A stretch of 34,422 nucleotides of DNA from SAR202 cluster bacterium. GTDB taxonomy: Bacteria; Chloroflexota; Dehalococcoidia; Lucifugimonadales; UBA3495. The notes below the pieces were generated by a model. It saw nothing but the letters and a program-made list of their open reading frames with translations, made no database searches and was not told the DNA's origin. Where the stretch lies: contig JABMNL010000025.1 in assembly GCA_013204585.1 (NCBI GenBank), positions 1 through 34,422 on the forward strand. Reading direction: 5' to 3'. Numbering within the stretch: position 1 is the first letter of the stretch; every line of letters begins with the position of its first letter. This document shows, one piece after another, positions 15,730 through 23,212 of this stretch. The position numbers and the translations under genes were made by a program.

Positions 15730-16863
15730 TTAGTCGAAGTAACTCTCAAATACGGTGTCGCGCACCGTATCTAAAGTGCTGCAATGAATCCCACCCATAT
15801 AATACGAGTGCCTGAACCGGATTGGCACAGGGGTGATATTGTGTTCTTCCAACAATCGAATCAAGGCGGACTGCCGCTCATCAACAATCACAGTTTGTGG
15901 GTCCACGGAGAGAATATTCATACCGATATACGGCGAAGCGATTGAGTCCAAACCGGACTGAATACCAAGGCTAGCAAGTTCGTCGTGTATGGGTTTCCTG
16001 ACATCATCGTGGAATTTGACGGTGAATTCAGGCGTAGGCGAGATATCACTGAAATATAGCTTCTCCCACTTATCAAAAATTTCAGGACAGTTAGAGGAGT
16101 TAACCCGGTCGGTGTTCAGGAGAACCAAGCCCGGCCGTAGGCATAGCACCGTGGAATCTATATGGCTGGACCGGTAGATGGTAGATGTGGTGTGCACTCG
16201 ATAATCATCGCCCAGCACGCTCTGTAGCCACTTGGCCCCTAATTGGTTTCCGGACCGAGACACCAGGTAAAGCAAATCCCGGCCCATTCGGACCGTATTC
16301 GCTGCTTCAAAGAGAATCTCCTTCTCAGTGAGTTTGATGAATTTTTGGCCGTCCTCATACTCTGACTTGCCGTCCTCGGAGTAGGTAATCATGTGCTCGC
16401 CAGACAATCTAGGTTTCGGCCCGCAAATCCAACGAAACCCTTCGTTGAGGTAGTCGTACCAGATATCGTATAGTCCCATCGTTTCGAAGTATCGATGTTT
16501 TTCTTGGGAAGGTGACTCGACGACAGTATTTCCCACTACCAAGTGCAAATCGCGCATGTTGTAAATGTGGTCGCCGACTCCGCTGAAATAAGGTGTAGCG
16601 AAGGGACGGTTAACATGAGATGAGTTAGGCCGAAGAACCTTGGCACCAAAGGAACTAAGAACATCGCACAGTCCCTCCAGATCCTCAGCGATTTCGTCCA
16701 CTAACCATTGTGGGTAGGCTTTACGCGCCAGCGCTTCTGCCTTCTCTATGACCTCTTCGGATGGGGGACGGACTGTGGAGAAATTCAAACATGCCTGTCC
16801 TTCCGCCTTGCCGACAATGACTTCTCTGAGTTTGTCCCACTCGTTGTGACTGTTGACCTTCAT
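15730..16863 (-). CDS. Arginine:X amidinotransferase (AGAT/StrB family)
   Basis: A protein of 377 residues aligning by eye along most of its length to glycine amidinotransferase and streptomycin StrB1. Landmarks are NMRDLHLVVGN (102-112), RWICGPKPRL (144-153), FEAANTVRMGRD (185-196), SSHIDST (232-238) and the cysteine loop GGIHCST (357-363). Family chemistry: Cys361 attacks an arginine guanidine, and the amidino group passes to an amine acceptor, giving a guanidino compound and ornithine. His234 and Asp236 match the catalytic His and its partner. The position of the catalytic Asp appears to be Glu186. The ATG overlaps the deacetylase stop (ATGA), and the gene sits inside the leg operon, so the acceptor is probably an amino sugar. 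Not recognised from described leg loci. Confidence 0.9.
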   Translation of the reverse strand: MKVNSHNEWDKLREVIVGKAEGQACLNFSTVRPPSEEVIEKAEALARKAYPQWLVDEIAEDLEGLCDVLSSFGAKVLRPNSSHVNRPFATPYFSGVGDHIYNMRDLHLVVGNTVVESPSQEKHRYFETMGLYDIWYDYLNEGFRWICGPKPRLSGEHMITYSEDGKSEYEDGQKFIKLTEKEILFEAANTVRMGRDLLYLVSRSGNQLGAKWLQSVLGDDYRVHTTSTIYRSSHIDSTVLCLRPGLVLLNTDRVNSSNCPEIFDKWEKLYFSDISPTPEFTVKFHDDVRKPIHDELASLGIQSGLDSIASPYIGMNILSVDPQTVIVDERQSALIRLLEEHNITPVPIRFRHSYYMGGIHCSTLDTVRDTVFESYFD

Positions 16864-17828
16864 TTACTGGCCCCCACCATTCGTTGGATATTAGCATTGT
16901 CTTCCCGGGCCATCTCGTACGGGTTGGGATTGCTCTGCCCAATCGCATTGGCAGCAGCCATGTTTGATCGGAAACCAAAGCGGATACCTAAACCCGCCAA
17001 AATCTCGATGGTCTCTTGATTGTAGGAGTTGGTGGGGTGAGCCACCGCCACGGGAGGCCGACCACACACGCGAAGAATGTGTTGGTAATTCTTTTGGTAC
17101 TCCTCTCTCTGCTCTGCATATGGCAAATCGGCAAGGGCCGTTGGATGGGAATAGGAGTGGAGCCCAACCACATGCCCTTGGTCCGTCAGATACTTGAGAT
17201 GTTCATCCGACATCCACAGGCCTTTGGCGAGTTCATTCAAACTAGGGCCGCGGTCATGGATAAGACCGTCCATTATCAGTTCGTACTCTCGCCTGCCCAG
17301 AATCAGATCGCGAACAAGACGAAACCTGACGTCGTTCACGGAGTAAAATGGGAAAACACTTATCATTTGGCGGATACGTGCTTCCGTCACCACTTCCGAA
17401 GTCGTTTCACCAAACCCTGCGTCGAACACGCGCCCGAAGAACACGGTATAGAAGTCGTCGATGGTGGGGAAGTATTGGCACCGAAATGCCCGGTAAATTT
17501 CCAATTTACCTAACTGTACCTGCCCCTCGAATACACCAGAATATACAAACCAAAAAGCATTCAGCCGGTATTTTTCGAGTAAGGGCAAAGCGATATCGAA
17601 CTGGCAAAGCAGACCGTCGTCAAAGGTCAGGCACAAATCCTCTGGGTCTAATCGATCACTATCCAACTTCTCAAGCCATTGCATTGGGGTGAGAAACCGC
17701 TGAACACCAACGAATTGCAGAATGGCTTCGAGATCTTCCTGTGAGATGGAACCCTGTACCGATTGATGCTGCCCTCCATGGAGGTGATGGAACATAATCC
17801 CATGGGCCGATGTTGTTGGATATTTCAT
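16860..17828 (-). CDS. Polysaccharide deacetylase (NodB/CE4) family protein
   Basis: About 322 residues from ATG 17828; a TTG at 17891 would add 21. CE4 motif 1 is CLTFDDG (about 66-72), which carries the catalytic base and the metal-binding Asp. Motif 2 is HSYSH (about 224-228), which carries the metal-binding histidines. The later RPPVAVAHPTNSYN region differs from the classic RxPYG loop, so the substrate may not be a polymer. The family removes N-acetyl (or N-formyl) groups from amino sugars, and no signal peptide is visible. The stop overlaps the amidinotransferase start by ATGA. A cytoplasmic deacetylation that frees an amine for amidino transfer is my inference. Confidence 0.85.
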   Translation of the reverse strand: MKYPTTSAHGIMFHHLHGGQHQSVQGSISQEDLEAILQFVGVQRFLTPMQWLEKLDSDRLDPEDLCLTFDDGLLCQFDIALPLLEKYRLNAFWFVYSGVFEGQVQLGKLEIYRAFRCQYFPTIDDFYTVFFGRVFDAGFGETTSEVVTEARIRQMISVFPFYSVNDVRFRLVRDLILGRREYELIMDGLIHDRGPSLNELAKGLWMSDEHLKYLTDQGHVVGLHSYSHPTALADLPYAEQREEYQKNYQHILRVCGRPPVAVAHPTNSYNQETIEILAGLGIRFGFRSNMAAANAIGQSNPNPYEMAREDNANIQRMVGASK

Positions 17829-17874
17829 AACTTCAACCGTGTTGACGTCCTGGTGATCAAGCGCCGGAGTCGAA

Positions 17875-18609
17875 TTAGGGCCGAATCTCAAGAAATTCCA
17901 TGGGGAACGTCAGGCCAAGGCCGCTGGTAAGCTGCCGCCGTCCTTGCTGGTCAAGGAATGTCCATGACCTCAATGGGTCATCCGCGTGAGGTGGCAGGTC
18001 AAAAGGCATCTCAAATGCTCTGAATTCATAGTTTCCTTTCCCCACCGCTTCATCAAGAAATTGGCCAACGGTAGCCTTAGAAAAAATATTCCAGCCAGGC
18101 TCTCGGTGGGTTGGGTCTGAATCATCTGCTCGCCGGCACACTGCCCAAACATCGACAGGGTTGGGATTAAATGGCCCAAAGACATAGATTCGCCCACCCT
18201 TCTTCGTCCAGTTAATCAGGTTCGAAAAGGACGGTACGAAATCGTCGAATCCAGCATGAACGCCAATCATGAACGAAATATCGGCGAAGTTGGGAGCCAG
18301 AAGCTCTTTATTGAGAACTGAACCCTCCTCAAAAACCGCATTTGGGACCATCTGCCGTGCCTTCTTTACAAGTTCTGGAACGACATCGTACCCATGATAT
18401 TTCGCACCGGGAAACCGACCTGCGAGATGGTATTCGAATTCACCGGTGGCGCAACCGAAATCGCACACGATGCTACCATCTTGCAAAACTCCGCTCTCGA
18501 TTGCGTCGCTCGCCAATATCTTGTGAATCTCTTTGACGACGGGTTCAGCGTACCTGTCTTCGTTGAGGTAAATCTTATGATCGTGTGTTCGCTGTACATT
18601 TATAGTCAT
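17875..18609 (-). CDS. Class I SAM-dependent methyltransferase
   Basis: About 244 residues. The core is IVCDFGCATGEFEYHLAGR (SAM motif I), YHGYDVVPELVKKARQ and ADISFMIGVHAGFDDF. GGRIYVFGPFNPNPVD marks the later strand. I chose ATG 18609 because GAGGG lies eight bases upstream. A GTG at 18663 and an ATG at 18627 are in frame but lack such a site. It is the first gene of the four-gene block between legH and ptmE, upstream of the deacetylase. Substrate unknown; a pathway intermediate or the finished NulO are both plausible. Confidence 0.86.
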   Translation of the reverse strand: MTINVQRTHDHKIYLNEDRYAEPVVKEIHKILASDAIESGVLQDGSIVCDFGCATGEFEYHLAGRFPGAKYHGYDVVPELVKKARQMVPNAVFEEGSVLNKELLAPNFADISFMIGVHAGFDDFVPSFSNLINWTKKGGRIYVFGPFNPNPVDVWAVCRRADDSDPTHREPGWNIFSKATVGQFLDEAVGKGNYEFRAFEMPFDLPPHADDPLRSWTFLDQQGRRQLTSGLGLTFPMEFLEIRP

Positions 18610-18695
18610 AGTTTTGCCCTCGCTCATTTGACCAAATCGATGAGGAATGAGGCGGATTGTCACGAGTTCGCCTTTCGTGGCATGGAATCACGGCC

Positions 18696-19382
18696 TCAGC
18701 CCGAGGAGTTTCGCATATCTACTTGTCGACCTTCCAAGCGACGGGCAGGTACACCCGCTACCACTGTCCAGGGGTCAACGTCCTTCACCACCGCAGCGCC
18801 CGCGCCCACAATGGCACCTTCACCAATCGCGATACTCTGCCGTACCGTTGCGCCTGCGCCGATATGGGCACCTATGCCGACCCGCGCCGCACTGCACAAA
18901 CGGCTGCCGGTGGCAATATGCGCGTGGTCACCTACCACACAGTCGTGTTCTACAATCGCGCCAGTATTGACGATGACGTTGGCACCTAGAACTGCGCCTG
19001 CGTTGACCACTGCGGCGGGCAAGACAACCGAACCATCGCCCAAGGTGGCGAACGGTGAGAGGATGGCCGCTGGATGGCAGACCGTCAGAGGCTTTAGGCC
19101 ATGTTGCAGACCCAACTGGAAGAGCCGCCGTCGAGGGCGATTATCACCCACTCCTCCCAGTCCTACTACAAATTGGGTAGCCCCCCGGCGCATCAATTGG
19201 GGCAGCAACTCGTCTCCGCCCAGGACTGGCACACCCAACACCTCTTTGCCCCATAGAGAGCAGTTCCGGTCCAAGATGCCGTAGCACTCGGTTGTCCCAC
19301 CGGCCCGCAAGGCGTCTATGATAACACTGGCGTGGCCCCCTCCCCCAAGGATAATGCACCCGGTTTGGTCGTCAATTGACAT
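18696..19382 (-). CDS. legH: LegH/PglD-type sugar N-acetyltransferase
   Basis: A NeuD/PglD-type acyltransferase of 228 residues. The N-terminal Rossmann-like sugar-binding domain has ILGGGGHASVIIDAL (11-25). It is followed by a left-handed beta-helix of hexapeptide repeats (about 105-215). IVEHDC places the expected catalytic His at residue 146, as in PglD, and a second His-rich turn follows at GDHAHIATG. LegH acetylates the C4 amine made by LegC using acetyl-CoA. It starts 11 bases after the legG stop. A NeuD-like O-acetyltransferase role is the main alternative. Confidence 0.9.
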   Translation of the reverse strand: MSIDDQTGCIILGGGGHASVIIDALRAGGTTECYGILDRNCSLWGKEVLGVPVLGGDELLPQLMRRGATQFVVGLGGVGDNRPRRRLFQLGLQHGLKPLTVCHPAAILSPFATLGDGSVVLPAAVVNAGAVLGANVIVNTGAIVEHDCVVGDHAHIATGSRLCSAARVGIGAHIGAGATVRQSIAIGEGAIVGAGAAVVKDVDPWTVVAGVPARRLEGRQVDMRNSSG

Positions 19383-19393
19383 ATCGTATATTC

Positions 19394-20569
19394 TCAGGCA
19401 ATCTGCGCCGATTGGACTGGCATATCAACGAAACGTTTGTTGATTAGGCTATGGTCCAATGACACCCCTTTGAAGTGATTCACAATCCGTGCAGAAGCGT
19501 GCCCGTCACCATAAGGATTGGGTAGCCCACAAAAGTTCTCCCGAAATTCCGGGGCGATGGCCTTCTTTATTCCCTCAATAATCTCGTTACGACCGTAGCC
19601 CACGTCAATCACGTTTTTTCCCCGCATGCGCCCCTGCTGGCGGGTGCCGATGTTAACCACGGGTAGTCTCAAGGAGGGTGCTTCGATGATTCCGCTGGAG
19701 GAGTTGCCCACCATAGCTGCCGCATATTCCATCAGGCTAAAGTAACCCTGGGTTCCAAAGTTCTTCACCATCTGAGCCGTGGGGTTGCTACCGAGGAACT
19801 CCTCAATCATGCGAGTGATTACCCGTCCATTGGTATCTGCATTGGGCGCGGTGAACACGACCGGGAGGTTGAATTCCGGCAGCGCTTCCAGCAGCTCCTT
19901 GACCTGCCAGGCGGTATCCGCGTGCTCCAAAGTCACCGGGTGATAGGTCACCAAGAGAGGATTGCTGTCCAGATGCAAGTCAAACTTGTCTTCTAGGTCC
20001 CGGCGGTCCAGCAGTTTGATGCTGTGCAGGTTGTCCAGGCTGGGCGCCCCGGAGACGACGACCCGCCAGGGTTCTTCACCCATCTGCAATAGCCGTGTCC
20101 GAGAGTCTTCGGTCGCTGCAAAATGCAGATGGCTCAGCTTGGTAATGGAATGCCTTAGGGCATCGTCCATTGCTCCTTGTGTTAGTTCACCTCCGTGGAT
20201 GTGCGCCACTGGTATTTTGAAGGGTAGGGCCGCCAGAGCCGCGGCGTGCATCTCGAAACGGTCCCCTAGCACTACCAGTATGTCTGGCCGAAAGCGGGCA
20301 TAAGCCTGGGCAAAGCCGATGGTTCCCAGCCCCATAGACTTAGCGATTCCTTCCGGTGTATCTGACGAGAGCAGCATCTCCACCCGCTCGCCGATTTCAA
20401 ACCCGTCGCCTTCGATGGTGGTAACCGTCGAACCGAACTCCGGGGAAAGATGCATGCCGGTCACCATCAAATGCAGCTCTAGTTCTGGGTCTGCCTGGAT
20501 TTTGCGCAAAATGGGCAGGTAGATGCCGTAATCGGCACGGCTAGTAGTGATGACGCCAATCGTCCTCAC
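19394..20569 (-). CDS. legG: LegG/NeuC-type hydrolysing NDP-sugar 2-epimerase
   Basis: A protein of 391 residues with the standard NeuC/LegG signatures: TTSRADYGIYLPIL (8-21), GDRFEMHAAALAAL (102-115), HIHGGELTQGAMDDALRH and the C-terminal GNSSSGIIEAPSLRLPVVNIG. It hydrolyses the nucleotide and inverts C2 of the 2,4-diacetamido-2,4,6-trideoxy sugar to give the manno form for LegI. The GTG start overlaps the legI stop as GTGA (20566-20569). The order legF-legI-legG-legH is tight. Its paralogue at 7780-8958 is clearly more diverged from family norms. Confidence 0.94.
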   Translation of the reverse strand: MRTIGVITTSRADYGIYLPILRKIQADPELELHLMVTGMHLSPEFGSTVTTIEGDGFEIGERVEMLLSSDTPEGIAKSMGLGTIGFAQAYARFRPDILVVLGDRFEMHAAALAALPFKIPVAHIHGGELTQGAMDDALRHSITKLSHLHFAATEDSRTRLLQMGEEPWRVVVSGAPSLDNLHSIKLLDRRDLEDKFDLHLDSNPLLVTYHPVTLEHADTAWQVKELLEALPEFNLPVVFTAPNADTNGRVITRMIEEFLGSNPTAQMVKNFGTQGYFSLMEYAAAMVGNSSSGIIEAPSLRLPVVNIGTRQQGRMRGKNVIDVGYGRNEIIEGIKKAIAPEFRENFCGLPNPYGDGHASARIVNHFKGVSLDHSLINKRFVDMPVQSAQIA

Positions 20570-21621
20570 GCTAGCAGCTCCAACGTAATCAGTGCCCCTT
20601 TAGGAATTTTCGCTCGAACTGTGCGCCCCGTCAGGTGAGTAAGCATGACCGGTGGTAAACCCGTACCGGGTCGTTTTATGGCAATCATTCCTTCCGTTAG
20701 AGTTGCTCCTGCTGGGATGTCCTTGGCGGCCACCAAGCTCTTGCGGGCCACGGAAGCTGTGTTGGCCTCGCTGGAAGCCGGCTCCTTGCGTCCGTGACCC
20801 AGTGCTGATTCCACATTTCGAATTCCCCTTACCATGGCCGCGAACTCCCAGGGTTCCAGCGACGCTCGATGATCCGGTCCGGGTAGGTTACGGTCCAGGG
20901 TCACGTGCTTTTCAATCATGCTTGCGCCCATGGCTACAGCGGCGATGGGAATTTCGGTCCCCATGGTGTGGTCAGAGTACCCGACCGGGACTCCAAAGGC
21001 GGCCCTGATGGTCGCCATTGCCCGCAGGTTTACGTCGGCAGGGTCGGCCGGATAATTGCTCACACAATGCAATAGTACATACTGATGGTTGCCAGCTTCC
21101 TGAATAGCCCGGACCGCTGCCTCTACCTCGCTCAGGTACGTCATGCCTGTGGAGACAATCATTGGCTTGGCCTTGCGGGCCACGTAAGCCAGGAAAGGCA
21201 GATTGGTAATCTCTCCCGATGGTATTTTGTACACGGCTACATCCATCTCCCCTAGCAGGTCGGCGCTCAACTCATCGAAAGGGCTGGACATGAAGAGAAT
21301 CCCTTTATCCTGGCAATACCGCATCAACTCGCCATGTGCCTCGGGCGAGAGCTCCAGTCGGCGAATCATCTCTAATTGGCTCTCTGCAGCATCAGTGGTT
21401 TCGAGTTGATAATCGGCCTTGGGAGCATCTGGCGACACCAGCAATTCTGCATTAAAGGACTGGAACTTAACCGCATCTGCCCCAGCCTGTACGGCGGCGT
21501 CTACCAATTGGTGGGCCAACTCCAAGCTGCCGTTATGGTTGACGCCAGCCTCGGCGATAATGAAGCATGGCTGGCCGGGCCCAACTTTGCGGCCAGCGAT
21601 GTCAATCAGTTGGCGAGCCAT
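20566..21621 (-). CDS. legI: LegI/NeuB-type nonulosonic acid synthase
   Basis: A protein of 351 residues. The NeuB barrel has IIAEAGVNHNGSLELA (21-36), AGADAVKFQSFNAE and YKIPSGEITNLPFL. The two metal-binding histidines are H218 (YSDH) and H239 (EKHV). A C-terminal SAF domain (about 285-351) contains IPAGATLTEGMIAIKRPGTG. It condenses the LegG product with phosphoenolpyruvate to form the nine-carbon acid. It overlaps legF by 20 bases at its start and legG by four at its stop. The presence of LegB and LegC favours legionaminic over neuraminic acid. Confidence 0.95.
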   Translation of the reverse strand: MARQLIDIAGRKVGPGQPCFIIAEAGVNHNGSLELAHQLVDAAVQAGADAVKFQSFNAELLVSPDAPKADYQLETTDAAESQLEMIRRLELSPEAHGELMRYCQDKGILFMSSPFDELSADLLGEMDVAVYKIPSGEITNLPFLAYVARKAKPMIVSTGMTYLSEVEAAVRAIQEAGNHQYVLLHCVSNYPADPADVNLRAMATIRAAFGVPVGYSDHTMGTEIPIAAVAMGASMIEKHVTLDRNLPGPDHRASLEPWEFAAMVRGIRNVESALGHGRKEPASSEANTASVARKSLVAAKDIPAGATLTEGMIAIKRPGTGLPPVMLTHLTGRTVRAKIPKGALITLELLA

Positions 21622-22309
21622 GCTGGTTCTCCAAGATTAAATTAACCAGGTGAAGATCCCAAGGGTCATCGATTTGCAATGAACGCTCTGGCGGCATCAC
21701 GTATGGGAAAGTGCGAGCCGGATGGAACGTCTGTTCATTTAGCAATACTTCACGTCGCGCGAGATATATTGCCCCATTCAAAATATAGGCAGGCGGCAGA
21801 ACCTGACGACGTAAGTCCGATTCTGTATTGCTCATAAAGTCCGCCATCGTGCCATCTTTGGCAATTTTCTTGGTCAAATAGGGATGGTGATGCGTTAAAC
21901 AGACACTAACTACGCTGTCGGCTAGTTTCTCGTGGGCCAATTGGGTGGCCGCTTCGATATCTTCAGCGGTGCGCAGCGGGGAGGTTGGCTGGAGTAGCAT
22001 GACGTACTCTGGTCTCACCTCTTGGTGCGCTTCCAGCCAGCGAATGGCATGGATGATAACTGACATGTGAGGCGAATCGTCTTGGGCCAATTCTGAGGAA
22101 CGCATGAACGGCACTTCTGCTCCCCAGTCTCGAGACACCTGGGCTATTTCTTCATCGTCGGTGGAAACGACAACCCGGCTTAAACTTGGACTTTGTAATG
22201 CGGCAGAGATTGTCCATGCAATCACGGGCTTCCCGGCAAGTGGAAGTACATTCTTTCTTGGCAGTCCTTTAGAACCGCCACGGGCAGTAATCAGCGCTAA
22301 TACATCCAA
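21602..22309 (-). CDS. legF: LegF/NeuA-type CMP-NulO synthetase
   Basis: A protein of 235 residues. The nucleotide loop is LITARGGSKGLPRKNVLPLA (5-24), with STDDEEIAQVSRDWGAEVPF and LLQPTSPLRTAEDI as in acylneuraminate cytidylyltransferases. It activates the NulO with CTP. The only fitting start is TTG at 22309, directly before the conserved core; no in-frame ATG is near. This weak start for the first leg gene may limit expression. It overlaps legI by 20 bases. The upstream methyltransferase ends 77 bases before. Confidence 0.93.
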   Translation of the reverse strand: MDVLALITARGGSKGLPRKNVLPLAGKPVIAWTISAALQSPSLSRVVVSTDDEEIAQVSRDWGAEVPFMRSSELAQDDSPHMSVIIHAIRWLEAHQEVRPEYVMLLQPTSPLRTAEDIEAATQLAHEKLADSVVSVCLTHHHPYLTKKIAKDGTMADFMSNTESDLRRQVLPPAYILNGAIYLARREVLLNEQTFHPARTFPYVMPPERSLQIDDPWDLHLVNLILENQHGSPTD

Positions 22310-22386
22310 TGCTTGGCACCAAGTGAGTATAGAAAATCCATGCGTGCTTCTCCTAGCTGTTGCTCCGGGTCACCATAGGCATTTTG

Positions 22387-23154
22387 TCATCGAGCTATTT
22401 CCACTTCAATGAATGACCATGGTTGCAATATGTAACCGTTGAGCTGCCACCCCCCCAACATAGTGGTTACATCGGGGGCGTCGGACTGTTCTGTCGCTGC
22501 CTCCGCTATTCGGGTCTCGTCAAAGGCTTGGTCAGGCACGATTTGCCACGACTTAACGAATGGTATGTTGGCGAGTAGATATTCTATGTATGGTTTGCTA
22601 TAGATGTTGTAGTAGTGGAACTCGATTGGCTCGCCGGTCTCATCAAACTCATCTCCGGATCCATGTACGTCTTGGATTCGGAAAGACCGCTCACCCACTA
22701 ATGTACGTACCAACACGTACCGTCGGGCTACACGGCAAAGCTCTTGCAGGGGTTTTTGGATGGACGGCAGATGGAGTAGAACATTGTTTGACATCACGAG
22801 GTCGTAGGAGGCATCCGCAAAGGGCAGTGCGTTGATGTCTCCTATCTCGAAGTCCGCGTCTGAGAATGAGGCAAACGCCTGGCGCGCCAGCTCGATGAAT
22901 CGTGGTGTGGCATCTACGCCGGTGTATTGAAACTCGAAAGGCAAATTGTTGCTCAGGCTCCTTAGGTAATGCCCGGCTCCACACCCCGCATCGAGTATTT
23001 GGTCCCCTGGCTTGGCGACACTCCGCAAACGTGCGGCCACGGCCTTGCTACTCTCCATTTCAGGCAGTTCACCGATGGCCCGGGAATAAAGCAGGCTACC
23101 ATATCGTTCACATTCTAGATCGTCGAGCCAGGTTTTCCGCCACTTGTCCGTCAT
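22387..23154 (-). CDS. Class I SAM-dependent methyltransferase
   Basis: About 255 residues. SAM motif I is ILDAGCGAGHYLRSL, then YTGVDATPRFIELARQ, DFEIGDINALPFAD and YDLVMSNNVLLHLPS, a typical Methyltransf_11/25 layout. The C-terminal part (EFHYYNIYSKPYIEYLL) looks like an acceptor cap. I chose ATG 23154, with GGGA six bases upstream. An ATG at 23187 would add 11 residues but has no ribosome-binding site. It lies between the second TIGR04372-type transferase and legF. Target unknown. Confidence 0.85.
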   Translation of the reverse strand: MTDKWRKTWLDDLECERYGSLLYSRAIGELPEMESSKAVAARLRSVAKPGDQILDAGCGAGHYLRSLSNNLPFEFQYTGVDATPRFIELARQAFASFSDADFEIGDINALPFADASYDLVMSNNVLLHLPSIQKPLQELCRVARRYVLVRTLVGERSFRIQDVHGSGDEFDETGEPIEFHYYNIYSKPYIEYLLANIPFVKSWQIVPDQAFDETRIAEAATEQSDAPDVTTMLGGWQLNGYILQPWSFIEVEIAR

Positions 23155-23212
23155 GATTCGTCCCACTTTGCTTGCTCTAGTCGGCATCTGAGTCTAATGC
23201 TATTTCGCCGTC

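Noticed and set aside
18394-19284. 296-codon plus-strand ORF across legH
   Set aside because: Its sequence is Thr/Pro/Ala-rich because of the hexapeptide repeats on the other strand; legH and the methyltransferase explain the region.
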